DNA of 64,000 nt from Flavobacterium sp. N2038 (GCF_025947185.1 NZ_CP110001.1:2294001-2358000); one strand, 5' to 3'; positions 6,908 through 17,198 are shown, counted from the first letter of the stretch. Notes: a model not told the origin generated them from the letters alone. A program made the numbers and translations.

Positions 6908-9736
6908 TTAAAGCCATTTTCGGGTAAAAAGATTGACTAATGTTTTTGGTGAGAAAGTAATCACAAATCTAATTTTTTCGTTGTATTTATTTTGAGTAAT
7001 CTCCCATCCGTTATTTGAGTAGACCGGAAAATAAAATTCAAAGTAATCCTGAACTAAATTTAAACGAATTCCGCTATCGTAGGCAAAAAACTCTTTTTGA
7101 TGCTTGTTTTTTAAGAAACCAACATCTCCGTAAACTTCAATCCAGTTCCAAATAGCGTAGCTTCCATTCAGGGTTGCCATCCATTGATTGGCGTACCCCG
7201 GTTCCAGTTTTGATTTAAAACCTCCTTCGGCCATAATATATTGCTGGCTGAAAAAACCGGTACTTTCTGATCTTCCGTAAAAATTATAATCAAAAAGATA
7301 ATCCGTTGGTCTGTCTAAGCCAAAGCTAAAATAATCTGAATTTGTGCTGTTATACAGAAAGCTTCCGGCATATAAACGCACATTTAATTTTCGGTTATTT
7401 TCAAATAGTCTTCTGTATTCTACTTCTCCGGATAATTTCCCGAAGTCACCGGAAAATTGTACATCAGTCATAAAACTAAAATGATCTATCAGCTCTGTTT
7501 TTGTGTTGGCATAACGGGCATTAAAAACAGAATAATTAGGTTTAGAATTATCAGTAATAAATTCACTTTCTTCCCTGTTTACAATAACCTGTCTCAATAA
7601 AATAATCTGCTTTCTGTTATCTCTAAAGTTTTCTTCACGAATGCGAAACTGCACCATTGGGTTTAAGCGCAAATAGGTGGCATCGGGAGCGTAGTGGTAA
7701 TAATTTTGACTGATTGAATATTTTACATTATAAAGTGTACTATTACGATAATACTGACTCCATGAAAAAGCCGAAGATCCTGATATTGTCCCTGCTTTAA
7801 TTGAATAGGCAGGATTTATATCAAAATTAAAAGGCTTGTCGAGAATTGTTTTGTTATGAAAGCGAATTCCCGGTGTAAAACCATCATAGTAATTATACGT
7901 TAATGTTGGTATATATAATATCTGATTGTAGTATGGATCCTCTAAATCTTTTGCAAAATTGAATTTTATCGGACGATTGGTAATCGCAATACTTTTTAAA
8001 GACTTCCAGTTGTTTCTTTGATTAAATTCAGGAACTTCATTATCATAGTTTATGACAATTTTATCCGCATTTTTTCGATCAAATTGATAAACAGAATCTG
8101 CTTTTGTTGGCTCAATCCATTTTTTAAAAACAACATCTTTCTTTTTTACTCCATAGATTGGAATTGGCGCATAAATACCGGTTTTGTTTTTTATGGTGAA
8201 TTGTATACTGTCTGCTGTTCGGGAAACGTGCCCAAATTTATAGTCAATAATATCTCTTGAATCAATAATGGTCTTAAAGAACCAGTCAATATTTTTTGGT
8301 GCTTTTTTTATCAGAATCTTTTCAAAATCATATCTATTTGTCTGCTCTGTTTTATTTAGATTATAAAACTCAGAAATACTCTCGGGAACAATATTATGGT
8401 TTAAATAATCATCTAAATAACTTAAGCTTAAACCGGCGCGATATTTACTGGCAATTTGTTCATTAAACTTTATCAAAGTGTTTTTTGGATCTCCCAAAGG
8501 CTGATCCAGATTTTTACGAGCCATTAACATATAATAATAGCTGTATTGCTCATTAAAAGTCAGATTGGTTATATTGTAGCTTTTAAAGAGTTTCATTTCA
8601 GAAAGTCTACCCAGCATTTTTTCATCCAGATGATTTTCCTCCATGTATTTCATCATGGTATAAATCTGAATCCCGTCATAAACCCAATTATCTTTTCGAG
8701 GATCTAGTCTTAAGCTGTTCTTTAAATAATTATTCAGATACGTTTTAAAGAAAGTGATTTCAAACATAAACTCATCTGTAAACGGACTAATAAATGAAGG
8801 CAGCTGATTTAATCCATAGAATGGATTTCGGTCATAATCTGCTTGTGAAACCGTAATTTTTTGATGTGGATATTGTCCGATAAAATCATTGGCGAATTTT
8901 GCAACTCTGTCTATAACAATTGCTTTTTGAATTTCACTGATTTTTTTATTCTTTAAATCAGATAAAACTTCAATTGTTCCGTTGTTATAACTCCTGAAAT
9001 TATTTTGTTTTTCGATAATTAAACTAAAATCAGTTCTGTTTTTTCCTGAGAACAAATAATTAGTAAAAGTCGAATTTGAAATGTCTTTTGAAACTGAATT
9101 TAAATCTGTTATCACAGAATGGCTGTTCGGAACTTTTATTTCAACATTAAAATCCATTACGGCATTGGCAATGTCATCCAGATTAAAATTACTGTTTTTA
9201 ATGAAATCATGATTCTCAAAACGCGCAGGGCTTAAAAACCAGTTTTTTAAGTTCATTCCATTTCCATTATAGCCATAATGGGTAAATTTATCACTTGGAA
9301 TTTTTAGGATGTAAGTAATATGTAAATCGATTTGTTCTCCCGGTTGCAGTTTTCGATTTAATTTTACGGTAATATAATCAGGATTTTTTTCTGTTCTTTC
9401 CCATTCAAGTGCTATTAAATTTGAATCGGTAAGACTTAAAATGGTTGTGTTTCCTCTTTCGGTTTCTTTTGCTAAATGAAATCCTCTGTAGAACTCATCA
9501 GAAAAGCGTTTAGCCAGTGGTGTATTTTTATTAGAAAAAGCATTGTTCCAATCGTTCAGAACAATATAATCAAGATTATCATTAGAGGTGTTGATATATG
9601 TAATATCCTGTCTTACGTTCAGAGTTTTAAGCTCAAGATTTACCGCTACATCCATCTTCGACTGATGTTGCGCGTATTGTTTTATGGAGTGTAATAAAAC
9701 AACATAGAGGATTATAATTTTGTAAATTGATTTCAA
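6908..9736 (-). CDS. M1-like (gluzincin-fold) pseudo-peptidase fused to an outer-membrane barrel-like domain
   Basis: A 942-aa exported protein (signal peptide MKSIYKIIILYVVLLHSIKQYA). Residues about 25-470 resemble M1 aminopeptidases: an N-terminal beta saddle, a GAMEN-like position reading YGLNQLPSF, and a WVYDGIQIYTMMKYMEE helix that corresponds to the family's WLNEGFATYxE. The zinc motif HExxH is missing: the expected segment reads MFEITFFKTYLNNY, without either His. It is therefore probably not a working metallopeptidase. The last 350 residues are rich in aromatic, alternating beta strands (YRRLFENNRKLNVRLYAG, YFEFYFPVYSNNG) like the surface-antigen/BamA-type barrels. A surface-exposed binding or assembly role is plausible; function unknown. 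Confidence 0.75.
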   Translation of the reverse strand: MKSIYKIIILYVVLLHSIKQYAQHQSKMDVAVNLELKTLNVRQDITYINTSNDNLDYIVLNDWNNAFSNKNTPLAKRFSDEFYRGFHLAKETERGNTTILSLTDSNLIALEWERTEKNPDYITVKLNRKLQPGEQIDLHITYILKIPSDKFTHYGYNGNGMNLKNWFLSPARFENHDFIKNSNFNLDDIANAVMDFNVEIKVPNSHSVITDLNSVSKDISNSTFTNYLFSGKNRTDFSLIIEKQNNFRSYNNGTIEVLSDLKNKKISEIQKAIVIDRVAKFANDFIGQYPHQKITVSQADYDRNPFYGLNQLPSFISPFTDEFMFEITFFKTYLNNYLKNSLRLDPRKDNWVYDGIQIYTMMKYMEENHLDEKMLGRLSEMKLFKSYNITNLTFNEQYSYYYMLMARKNLDQPLGDPKNTLIKFNEQIASKYRAGLSLSYLDDYLNHNIVPESISEFYNLNKTEQTNRYDFEKILIKKAPKNIDWFFKTIIDSRDIIDYKFGHVSRTADSIQFTIKNKTGIYAPIPIYGVKKKDVVFKKWIEPTKADSVYQFDRKNADKIVINYDNEVPEFNQRNNWKSLKSIAITNRPIKFNFAKDLEDPYYNQILYIPTLTYNYYDGFTPGIRFHNKTILDKPFNFDINPAYSIKAGTISGSSAFSWSQYYRNSTLYNVKYSISQNYYHYAPDATYLRLNPMVQFRIREENFRDNRKQIILLRQVIVNREESEFITDNSKPNYSVFNARYANTKTELIDHFSFMTDVQFSGDFGKLSGEVEYRRLFENNRKLNVRLYAGSFLYNSTNSDYFSFGLDRPTDYLFDYNFYGRSESTGFFSQQYIMAEGGFKSKLEPGYANQWMATLNGSYAIWNWIEVYGDVGFLKNKHQKEFFAYDSGIRLNLVQDYFEFYFPVYSNNGWEITQNKYNEKIRFVITFSPKTLVNLFTRKWL

Positions 9737-9807
9737 ATAATGGCGTAAAAAATTATAAATCTATCTAAAGTTACGATTAAAATATTACTTCGGTTTTTGT
9801 AAAAATA

Positions 9808-9842
9808 GCATAAAAAAAGCTGTTTTAAAAAACAGCTCTTAA
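9808..9842 (-). terminator. intrinsic terminator downstream of the LOG gene
   Basis: Inverted repeat around AGCTGTTT / AAACAGCT (9819-9837). On the minus strand it is followed by a run of seven T, as expected for termination of the LOG transcript before the next gene. Confidence 0.75.
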
Positions 9843-9850
9843 AATTTAAT

Positions 9851-9913
9851 CATATAAGTGATTTAAGTAGTTGTAAATCAAGGATTCTGAATTCTGTTTA
9901 AATCACTTATATG
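9851..9913. repeat. 15-bp inverted repeat upstream of the terminator
   Basis: CATATAAGTGATTTA (9851-9865) is perfectly complementary to TAAATCACTTATATG (9899-9913), with a 33-nt loop. It directly follows the LOG stop codon on the minus strand and precedes the stronger hairpin. It may stabilise the mRNA 3' end or be part of the terminator region. Confidence 0.6.
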
Positions 9914-9927
9914 GTTTAATATGTATC

Positions 9928-10656
9928 TTAGAAATTTGGACTCAAATCGTATTTCTTGTAGAATTTATCCAAAACGTCTACTACTTCATCTTCTGTATCT
10001 ACAATTTTAAATAAGTTTAAATCTTCAGGACTTACAGTGTGCATTTTTTCGACTAAAACTGTTTTTACCCATTCAAATAAACCAGACCAAAATTCAACTC
10101 CAACTAATATAATTGGAAATTTTCCAATTTTTTTGGTTTGAATTAAAGTAATTGCCTCAAACATTTCGTCTAAAGTTCCAAAACCTCCAGGCATAACCAC
10201 AAATCCCTGAGAATATTTAACAAACATTACTTTTCTCACAAAGAAATAGTCAAAATTCAGGTTTTTATCATGATCAATATAGGGATTAAAATGCTGTTCA
10301 AAAGGCAATTCAATATTTAAACCAACAGAAGTTCCGCCGCCTAAATGTGCACCTTTATTTCCAGCTTCCATAATTCCCGGGCCTCCTCCCGTAATTACGC
10401 CATATCCCGCTTTACTGATTTTAAAAGCAATTTTTTCAGCCAGTAAGTAATATTTGTCATCTGGTTTTGTACGTGCCGATCCAAAAATAGATACACACGG
10501 CCCAATACGGCCCATGCTTTCGTAACCGTTTACAAACTCAGACATAATTTTAAAAATTGCCCAACTGTCATTGGTTCTAATTTCATTCCAGGTCTTTTGT
10601 TTTAAACTATCCTGAATTACTTTGTCTTCATCATTATCAAAATCTTCTAATCTCAT
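9928..10656 (-). CDS. LOG family protein (nucleotide 5'-monophosphate phosphoribohydrolase-like)
   Basis: A 242-aa Rossmann-fold protein of the LOG/YvdD/TIGR00730 family, once misannotated as lysine decarboxylase. The diagnostic motif is PGGFGTLDEMFEA (about residues 155-167), which with GGGPGIMEAGNKGA (about 90-103) forms the nucleotide-monophosphate site. The N-terminal 60 residues are longer and charged, as in the bacterial subgroup related to PpnN. Known for the family: cleavage of the N-glycosidic bond of nucleoside 5'-monophosphates, including cytokinin precursors in some species. The exact substrate here is open. It is monocistronic between terminators. Confidence 0.85.
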   Translation of the reverse strand: MRLEDFDNDEDKVIQDSLKQKTWNEIRTNDSWAIFKIMSEFVNGYESMGRIGPCVSIFGSARTKPDDKYYLLAEKIAFKISKAGYGVITGGGPGIMEAGNKGAHLGGGTSVGLNIELPFEQHFNPYIDHDKNLNFDYFFVRKVMFVKYSQGFVVMPGGFGTLDEMFEAITLIQTKKIGKFPIILVGVEFWSGLFEWVKTVLVEKMHTVSPEDLNLFKIVDTEDEVVDVLDKFYKKYDLSPNF

Positions 10657-10721
10657 TTTAGGTATTTTAATTATTTATATTTTTATTTCTAGCTGTGTCG
10701 TTTTAAATGTAGTCAAAGGAA

Positions 10722-10825
10722 GGAGCTAATCCTGCTGTTCGCTATATTCCCGATAAATAAAAACTACGGCTCAAAAGCTTTGTTTTTCTAAATGGGGAGA
10801 TGTCGTTCCCATCAGGGCTAGGGTG
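10722..10825. repeat. dispersed imperfect-palindrome repeat, copy 1
   Basis: About 100 bp running from GGAGCTAATCCTGCT to CCATCAGGGCTAGGGTG. A second copy lies at 31622-31706 (GGAGCTTTTTCCTGCTATACG ... ATCGGGGCTG). The two ends are the most similar parts and the middle varies. The element resembles a recurrent intergenic unit I recognise from Flavobacterium genomes; that recognition is from memory. No coding potential is seen. Confidence 0.6.
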
Positions 10826-11063
10826 CTTGGTTTCAATTAAACATTTGGTTTAATGAAAAACAAATTTCTTTTAAAGCTTTAATTTTTAAAAAAGAGCGGA
10901 TGCTAAATTAGCACTTTTTCTTAGAATTGTTACAAAAAGGGAGGTTTATAATCTAAAGGTAATATTTAGATAATAGTAAAAAATGATTTTTTGTTTCATT
11001 ATCAGTTGATTACAATGAGTATGATTTTTATTAAGAGATTAAAGTTTGGAATTAATATGTGTC

Positions 11064-11331
11064 GTTCCAAAGGAACTTAATTATGTGACGCACCAAAATA
11101 ATCAACGGATTAAAATCCGTTGCTACAATAATGTAGCGTTCCTTCGGAACTCAATTGTAGGGGTGTTTTTAAATTTCCAACAAATAAAATCCGTTGCTAC
11201 CGGTCTTTTGTTCTTTTGAAACTGTTTTTAAAATAATCAATTTATAAAGAGCCTTTGGCTCGAATCATTTTGTAGCGACGGATTTAAATCCGCCGAAATA
11301 AAGCGACATATATAAAAAGATCCATAGGATC
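11064..11331. repeat. cluster of short intergenic palindromes
   Basis: Six small perfect or near-perfect palindromes lie within 270 bp: GTTCCAAAGGAAC (11064), AACGGATTAAAATCCGTT (11104), GTTCCTTCGGAAC (11138), GAGCCTTTGGCTC (11249), CGGATTTAAATCCG (11279) and GATCCATAGGATC (11319). A half-copy ATCCGTTGCTAC lies near 11189. Several are flanked by GTAGC or GCTAC. They resemble REP-like sequences of Bacteroidota. They fill most of the 725-bp gap between the LOG gene and uvrA, and no gene is visible there. No REP-associated transposase is in the window. Confidence 0.65.
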
Positions 11332-11381
11332 GGACAATATTACAGGGATGAATTTTAATCTATCTGATATTTAGGTTCAAA

Positions 11382-14213
11382 TTATTCCAGTTCCTTTTTC
11401 AAAAACTTAGCCGTATAACTTTTTTTATTTTTCGCCACCTCTTCTGGAGTTCCTTTAGCAACTAATTGTCCGCCGCCTTTTCCTCCTTCAGGACCAATGT
11501 CAATAATATAATCGGCAAGTTTAATAACATCCATATTATGTTCGATTACAAGAATTGTATTTCCTTTATCAACCAGTTTGTTGATTACGTCCATTAAAAC
11601 CCGAATATCTTCAAAATGTAAACCCGTTGTAGGTTCATCAAGAATATAAAATGTATTTCCGGTATCTTTTTTGGATAATTCTCCGGCTAATTTGATACGC
11701 TGTGCTTCTCCACCAGAAAGTGTTGTACTTTGCTGACCAAGTGTAATATAACCTAAACCAACATCCTGAATTGTTTTTACTTTTCTGTAAATCTTAGGAA
11801 TATTTTCAAAAAACGGAACCGCTTCGTCAACTGTCATATCCAATACATCCGAAATAGATTTTCCTTTATATCTAATTTCTAAAGTTTCTCTGTTAAAACG
11901 TTTTCCCTGACAAGTTTCGCATTCTACATAAACGTCTGGTAAAAAGTTCATTTCAATTGTTCTTACTCCAGAACCCTCACAGGTTTCACAACGTCCACCT
12001 TTTACATTAAAACTAAAACGCCCTGCTTTATACCCACGAATCATACTCTCAGAAGTCATCGTAAACAGGTTTCTAATTTCAGTAAAAACCTCAGTATATG
12101 TTGCCGGATTTGAACGTGGCGTTCGTCCAATCGGACTTTGATCAATATCAATTACTTTGTCAATATGTTCTAGTCCTTCAATCTTCTTATATGGTTGTGG
12201 CTTTTTTACACCATTAAAATAATAAGCGTTCAAAATAGGGTAGAGCGTCTCATTAATCAAAGTTGATTTCCCGCTTCCGGAAACCCCGGTTACACAAGTT
12301 AATTGCCCTAAAGGGATTTCGATAGATACGTTTTTAAGGTTGTTTCCAGTAGCTCCGGTCAGTTTTAGAGATTTTCCATTTCCTTTTCTTCTTTCCTTCG
12401 GAATCTCTAATTTCATTTTGCCATTCAAATATTGAGCGGTAATGGTATTAGAAGCTAAAGTTTCTTTTGGAGTACCAATACTAATAATTTCTCCGCCATA
12501 TTTTCCTGCTTTCGGCCCAATATCAATTACATAATCTGCAGTTTCGATCATGTCTTTATCATGTTCAACTACAATAACAGAGTTTCCGATATCACGTAAT
12601 TGTTCAAGCGATTTAATCAGTTTTTCATTGTCTCTTTGGTGTAAACCAATACTTGGCTCATCCAAAATATATAAAACACCAACCAATTGAGAACCAATTT
12701 GTGTTGCCAGACGTATACGTTGCGCTTCACCACCCGAAAGTGATTTTGAACTTCGGCTTAAGGCCAGATAATTCAAGCCTACATTCATCAGGAAGTTCAA
12801 ACGATCTTTGATTTCTTTTACAACTTCAGAAGCAATCAGCAGCTGTTTATCTGTTAAATGGCTATTTAAATCCTGAAACCATATTGTTAAATCAGAAATG
12901 TCCATATCACATAATTCAGTGATATTTTTTTCGTTAACTCTAAAAAACAGCGCTTCTTTTTTAAGACGTGAACCTTCGCAAACCGGACAATTTATTTCAT
13001 CCATAAAATCTTTTGCCCAACGTTTTAAAGCTGTAGAGGAACTTTCATCATATTGATTTTTAATGAAATTTGAAATTCCTTCAAAATCTATTTTATAATC
13101 TCTGGCTACGCCAAGATCTTTTGAGCTAATTGTAAATTTATCTTTTCCGCCATGTAAAATCATAGTCATGGCTTCTTCTGGAATTTTTTCAATTGGATCG
13201 GTAATTTTAAACCCGAATTTTTCACCAATAGTTTCTAATTGCTTGAAAATCCATGAAGATTTGTATTCACCTAGCGGAGCAAAACCGCCTGCTTTGATCG
13301 ATAATTTAGGGTTTGGAATTATTTTCTTTACGTTGATTTCGTGAACAGTTCCCAATCCATTACAATGTGGACAAGCACCTTTTGGAGAGTTGAATGAAAA
13401 TAAATTTGGCTCCGGATTTTGATAAGATATTCCAGTTGAAGGACACATTAAGTTTCTACTGAAATAACGCACTTCATTAGTATCCTGATCTAGAATCATC
13501 AGTACATTTTCGCCATGATGCATGGCAGTATTAATACTTTCAGCCAATCTTTTTTGATTGTCGGCAGTATCTTCAATTTGCATTCGGTCTACTACAATTT
13601 CGATATCATGGGTTTTGTAACGATCCAGTTTCATGCCTGAAACTAAATCCTGGACGTCGCCATTTACTCGAACCTTCAGAAATCCCTGTTTGGTAATTTG
13701 TTGAAATAATTCTGCATAATGTCCTTTTCTGGCTTTAATAACTGGAGCAAGAATGTTGATTCGTTTTCCGTTATAATCCTGAATGATTAGATCTTTGATT
13801 TGTTCATCAGAATAAGAAACCATTTTTTCGCCTGTATTATAACTATATGCATCTGCACCACGGGCATATAAAAGACGAAGGAAATCGTATATTTCAGTAA
13901 TCGTTCCTACGGTAGAACGCGGGCTTTTACTGGTTGTTTTTTGCTCAATTGCAATTACTGGCGAAAGTCCGTCAATTTTGTCTACATCAGGACGTTCTAG
14001 ACCACCAAGGAATTGTCTGGCATAAGCCGAAAAAGTTTCAACATAACGACGCTGACCTTCGGCATAAATCGTATCAAAAGCCAAAGAAGATTTTCCCGAA
14101 CCTGATAAACCAGTAATTACAACCAGTTTTTCACGCGGAATAGAAATGTCGATATTTTTTAGATTATGAACTCTTGCACCAAGAACTTCAATAGTATTGT
14201 CTTTATCTAGCAT
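11382..14213 (-). CDS. uvrA: excinuclease ABC subunit A
   Basis: DNA-damage recognition ATPase of nucleotide excision repair, which works with UvrB and UvrC. 943 aa, normal for UvrA. The two ABC ATPase halves each have a Walker A (GLSGSGKSS near residue 33, GVSGSGKST near 640), an ABC signature ([15 protein letters not shown] and [16 protein letters not shown]) and a Walker B with ILDEPS/ILDEPT. The zinc-binding CPHCNG ... CPSTG and CETCEGSG ... CETCQGKRF modules are present. ATG 14213 is preferred over the upstream in-frame TTG at 14225, since [20 protein letters not shown] matches family N-termini. It is a stand-alone gene. Confidence 0.98.
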   Translation of the reverse strand: MLDKDNTIEVLGARVHNLKNIDISIPREKLVVITGLSGSGKSSLAFDTIYAEGQRRYVETFSAYARQFLGGLERPDVDKIDGLSPVIAIEQKTTSKSPRSTVGTITEIYDFLRLLYARGADAYSYNTGEKMVSYSDEQIKDLIIQDYNGKRINILAPVIKARKGHYAELFQQITKQGFLKVRVNGDVQDLVSGMKLDRYKTHDIEIVVDRMQIEDTADNQKRLAESINTAMHHGENVLMILDQDTNEVRYFSRNLMCPSTGISYQNPEPNLFSFNSPKGACPHCNGLGTVHEINVKKIIPNPKLSIKAGGFAPLGEYKSSWIFKQLETIGEKFGFKITDPIEKIPEEAMTMILHGGKDKFTISSKDLGVARDYKIDFEGISNFIKNQYDESSSTALKRWAKDFMDEINCPVCEGSRLKKEALFFRVNEKNITELCDMDISDLTIWFQDLNSHLTDKQLLIASEVVKEIKDRLNFLMNVGLNYLALSRSSKSLSGGEAQRIRLATQIGSQLVGVLYILDEPSIGLHQRDNEKLIKSLEQLRDIGNSVIVVEHDKDMIETADYVIDIGPKAGKYGGEIISIGTPKETLASNTITAQYLNGKMKLEIPKERRKGNGKSLKLTGATGNNLKNVSIEIPLGQLTCVTGVSGSGKSTLINETLYPILNAYYFNGVKKPQPYKKIEGLEHIDKVIDIDQSPIGRTPRSNPATYTEVFTEIRNLFTMTSESMIRGYKAGRFSFNVKGGRCETCEGSGVRTIEMNFLPDVYVECETCQGKRFNRETLEIRYKGKSISDVLDMTVDEAVPFFENIPKIYRKVKTIQDVGLGYITLGQQSTTLSGGEAQRIKLAGELSKKDTGNTFYILDEPTTGLHFEDIRVLMDVINKLVDKGNTILVIEHNMDVIKLADYIIDIGPEGGKGGGQLVAKGTPEEVAKNKKSYTAKFLKKELE

Positions 14214-14229
14214 AATTTTGAGCAAAACG

Positions 14230-14237
14230 CAAAGTTA
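14230..14237 (-). promoter_or_regulatory. possible -7 element for uvrA
   Basis: On the minus strand this reads TAACTTTG, matching TAnnTTTG, 16 bp upstream of the chosen ATG. No -33 TTG at proper spacing is evident. Weak call. Confidence 0.3.
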
Positions 14238-14313
14238 CCACTTTGATTTGTTCTTTTTGTGCTCGAATGCAAAAGTTTATGTTACAAATAGTAACAAAAA
14301 ACGCTGATGATTA

Positions 14314-15267
14314 TCAGCGTTTTCTTTTTCGGGTTGCCATATATTCTTCGATAGCTTCTTTGGTTGTAAACCAGTTTCGGCCTTCTTTGTAAGCGTCTAT
14401 TTTTCCGGTTCGTGCAAGCAAACTAACATATTCCTGACTATATGGTGATTCTGGTTCGCTCACAATATTAATTATTGGCTTATAATCATAGGTACTTCCC
14501 GGCATCGCATTTAGATAAATATTTAGGGTACGTTCTAAAGCCTGACACATCAAAAGGGTTAATTTTTGATAATTGCCATTGTTTGCCTGATTAAGCGCTT
14601 CGTAATATTTTTTCCTGTCGTTTTTAAGGATAATCGCCGGCGGAAACCCGCATCGCATTAATAACAAATTCATGCTCAAACGAACTGTACGGCCATTCCC
14701 ATCAAAAAAAGGGTGTATCCATACGAGTTTATGATGATAAATAGTAGCTAATTCTATATCATTTAAACCTAACGGGTTTGTATTGATAAAGTCAATTAAT
14801 TCGTCTAAATAATCTGAAACTTTATTGGCATTGGGAGGCATAAAATTGGCTCCTGAAATTCGTACACCACCGTTTCTTAACCGTCCTGCAAAATCATCTT
14901 CAATGGAACGTAACACCAAACCATGAATAGATAGTATATCAATGCTTCGAAGTTTATAGTTGTCGTCTACAATTGAATATAAATAGTCAATTGCTTTGTC
15001 ATGATTATGGGTTTCAAAATGCTCACGAAGGGATTTTCCTTTAATAGTAATTCCTTCCTGAATTACCATTTGTGTCTCACGCAGGCTCATAGTATTACCC
15101 TCAATACTATTTGAATTATAGGTCCATTCCAGAGATAAACTTTCACGGATTTTATGCAGAGCAATATTGGGCAATGGTCTGCTGTTTTGCAAATCAAGCC
15201 TTTTTTGGTACAATCGGTCAAATGTTGATTGAAATTCGGGTCTGTATGTTAGGTCTATCTTCCACAT
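14314..15267 (-). CDS. Fic family protein with C-terminal helix-turn-helix-like domain
   Basis: A 317-aa Fic-fold enzyme, a family that usually transfers AMP from ATP onto target proteins. The active-site loop HPFFDGNGR (185-193) is intact, with the catalytic His and the metal-binding Asp. An N-terminal inhibitory helix motif of the (S/T)xxxE(G/N) type, SNSIEG (52-57), lies before the Fic core, as in autoinhibited class II Fic proteins. The C-terminal 50 residues (YVSLLARTGKIDAYKEGRNW, then a TTKEAIEEYM helix) resemble an excisionase-like HTH_17 domain. The start is ATG 15267; an upstream TTG adds only three residues. It lies 60 bp downstream of the ClC gene on the same strand, with a perfect palindrome in the gap. 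No antitoxin partner is seen; inhibition is likely internal. Confidence 0.9.
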   Translation of the reverse strand: MWKIDLTYRPEFQSTFDRLYQKRLDLQNSRPLPNIALHKIRESLSLEWTYNSNSIEGNTMSLRETQMVIQEGITIKGKSLREHFETHNHDKAIDYLYSIVDDNYKLRSIDILSIHGLVLRSIEDDFAGRLRNGGVRISGANFMPPNANKVSDYLDELIDFINTNPLGLNDIELATIYHHKLVWIHPFFDGNGRTVRLSMNLLLMRCGFPPAIILKNDRKKYYEALNQANNGNYQKLTLLMCQALERTLNIYLNAMPGSTYDYKPIINIVSEPESPYSQEYVSLLARTGKIDAYKEGRNWFTTKEAIEEYMATRKRKR

Positions 15268-15287
15268 ATGCCCCAAAGGTATTTCTT

Positions 15288-15325
15288 AATATCGGATAAT
15301 AAAAATTTTTAACTTATCCGATATT
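15288..15325. promoter_or_regulatory. perfect 12-bp inverted repeat upstream of the Fic gene, operator candidate
   Basis: AATATCGGATAA (15288-15299) and TTATCCGATATT (15314-15325) with a 14-bp AT-rich spacer. It occupies nearly all of the gap between the ClC stop (15328) and the Fic ATG (15267). On the minus strand it is not followed by a T-tract, so it is a poor terminator. Two-fold symmetry and position just before a protein with an HTH-like domain suggest an operator, possibly autoregulatory. Confidence 0.5.
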
Positions 15326-15327
15326 AG

Positions 15328-17112
15328 TTATTCTATTGTCATGGAGCGTAATTTCATTCTGTAGGCTTCTAATGCTATTGATTTGGAAATAAAGCCATAA
15401 TATTTTTCGTTTCGTAAGACAGGCAGAAAAGCTGTTTTAGACTTTTCAAATTTACTCATTACAATTTCCATACTATCATCAGTTGTGATGGTTGCAGGTG
15501 GAGTTTTCATTACATCCTTAATCAATGTATACTTTACACGGTATGCGTTGAAAATAATCTCACGGATATCATTAAAGTGAACTACACCAACGAGATCTTT
15601 TTCATTATTAACGACTGCAAAAACCACCTGATTGGAATGTGAAATAAGATCAACTAATTTGCTTAGGTTTTCTTCGGGATGAACTGTTAAGTAATCGCAT
15701 TGAATTATAGAATCAATATCTAAAGTAGATAAAATATTAGAATCTTTATTGCTGGTAAAGGCATGACCTTTTTTGGCAAGGTTTTTAACATCAAGAGAGT
15801 ATTTTTCAAAACGTTTTGAGATTGCAAAACTTATTGAAGATACAATCATAAGAGGAATCATAAGTCCGTAACCTCCTGTAATTTCTGCGATTAAGAAAAT
15901 AGCAGTTAGAGGCGCATGAAATAATCCGCTCAAAATTCCAGCCATTCCAACCATAGTGAAATTACTGATTGGTAATTTTGATAAACCGATCATGCTGATG
16001 AATTTAGAGAAAAAGAAGCCTAAATATGAACCCAAAAATAAAGAAGGTGCAAAGTTTCCTCCATTTCCACCACTTCCAATAGTTAATCCTGATGCAAAGA
16101 CTTTCACCATCATGGTACAACCTACAAATAGAAGTAAAACCCACTGATTGTTTCTGAAATTACCAAATAAAGTATTATCAAGTATTTGCCCCGGGTCTGA
16201 CTCAGATAGTGTTTTAATACTTTCATATCCCTCACCAAAAAGCGTTGGAAAAACAAAAATAAGAAGTGCAAGCAGGGAGGAACCAATTAATGCTTTTTTA
16301 TAAGGACCAATTTTTAGTTTAGCAAAATAATGCTCAACTCTTTGAAAATTTCGAGAGTAGTAAACCGCTATAAAGCCTGTTAATATTCCTAAAAGCACAT
16401 AAAAAGGAATGTTATGATAATTAAAAGTTTCCTGTTTTTTAAAAGACAATAAAATCGTTTCGTCTAAAACAATAGCCGAAACCAAGGCTCCGGTCGCTGC
16501 CGAGATCATGATTGGAGTAAAGGCAGAAATACTTACATCAACCAGTAAAACTTCAATCGCAAAAAGAACTCCGGCAATCGGAGCATTAAATGCAGCTGCA
16601 ATTCCGGCAGCAACACCACACCCAATAAGTAAAGTTCGGTCTTTGTAAGGTAATTTATAATTTTGAGCAAAATTAGATCCAAACGCTGCACCGGTAACTA
16701 CAATTGGGCTTTCAAGACCTGCAGAACCTCCTAAACCAACAGTTAGTGAGCTCGTTACAATTTGCGCATACATTTGTTTTCTCGGGATAATACTGGCTTT
16801 TTTTGCAACTGCATACAAAATTTGCGAAGTCCCTTTCTCAATAGTTCCGTTAAGTACCCTGTCAATAACAAAAACGGTCAGTACAATACCAATAATCGGC
16901 AAAATACTGTTGATGAAACTTAATTTTAAAATTCCGTTTATATAAGTTGCGAAAGAAAAAACACTGTGGGCAAAAGTTTTTAGAACAATTACCGCCAATG
17001 AGCATGAAATTCCGATAAGAACGCTTGATAAAAAAATAAACTGCTTTGGAGTCATTAATGACTGAGCCAAAGCGATAATGCTTTCCAGTTTTCTAAAATA
17101 TTTTTTTAGCAT
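15328..17112 (-). CDS. ClC-family chloride channel or H+/Cl- antiporter with C-terminal CBS pair
   Basis: A 594-aa inner-membrane protein. Residues 1 to about 435 are the ClC core with its many hydrophobic helices. The selectivity region GLGGSAGLESPIV contains the glutamate expected at the gating position. GSGGNGGNFAPSLFLG is the GxFxP-type motif and AAFNAPIAGVLFAIE is also conserved. Residues about 460-590 form two CBS domains (VHPEENLSKLVDLI ... VVHFNDIREIIFNAY and TITTDDSMEIVMSKF ... GFISKSIALEAY), which in other ClCs bind adenine nucleotides and tune transport. Whether this is a channel or an exchanger cannot be told. The Fic gene follows on the same strand and may be co-transcribed. Confidence 0.93.
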   Translation of the reverse strand: MLKKYFRKLESIIALAQSLMTPKQFIFLSSVLIGISCSLAVIVLKTFAHSVFSFATYINGILKLSFINSILPIIGIVLTVFVIDRVLNGTIEKGTSQILYAVAKKASIIPRKQMYAQIVTSSLTVGLGGSAGLESPIVVTGAAFGSNFAQNYKLPYKDRTLLIGCGVAAGIAAAFNAPIAGVLFAIEVLLVDVSISAFTPIMISAATGALVSAIVLDETILLSFKKQETFNYHNIPFYVLLGILTGFIAVYYSRNFQRVEHYFAKLKIGPYKKALIGSSLLALLIFVFPTLFGEGYESIKTLSESDPGQILDNTLFGNFRNNQWVLLLFVGCTMMVKVFASGLTIGSGGNGGNFAPSLFLGSYLGFFFSKFISMIGLSKLPISNFTMVGMAGILSGLFHAPLTAIFLIAEITGGYGLMIPLMIVSSISFAISKRFEKYSLDVKNLAKKGHAFTSNKDSNILSTLDIDSIIQCDYLTVHPEENLSKLVDLISHSNQVVFAVVNNEKDLVGVVHFNDIREIIFNAYRVKYTLIKDVMKTPPATITTDDSMEIVMSKFEKSKTAFLPVLRNEKYYGFISKSIALEAYRMKLRSMTIE

Positions 17113-17198
17113 TCTGTTTGTAAAAAGTTAGGGATAATGCAAATTTAGGTTTTAACATTCGAAATTGTATAATTTTCTGTACAAATCTTTACTAAAAA

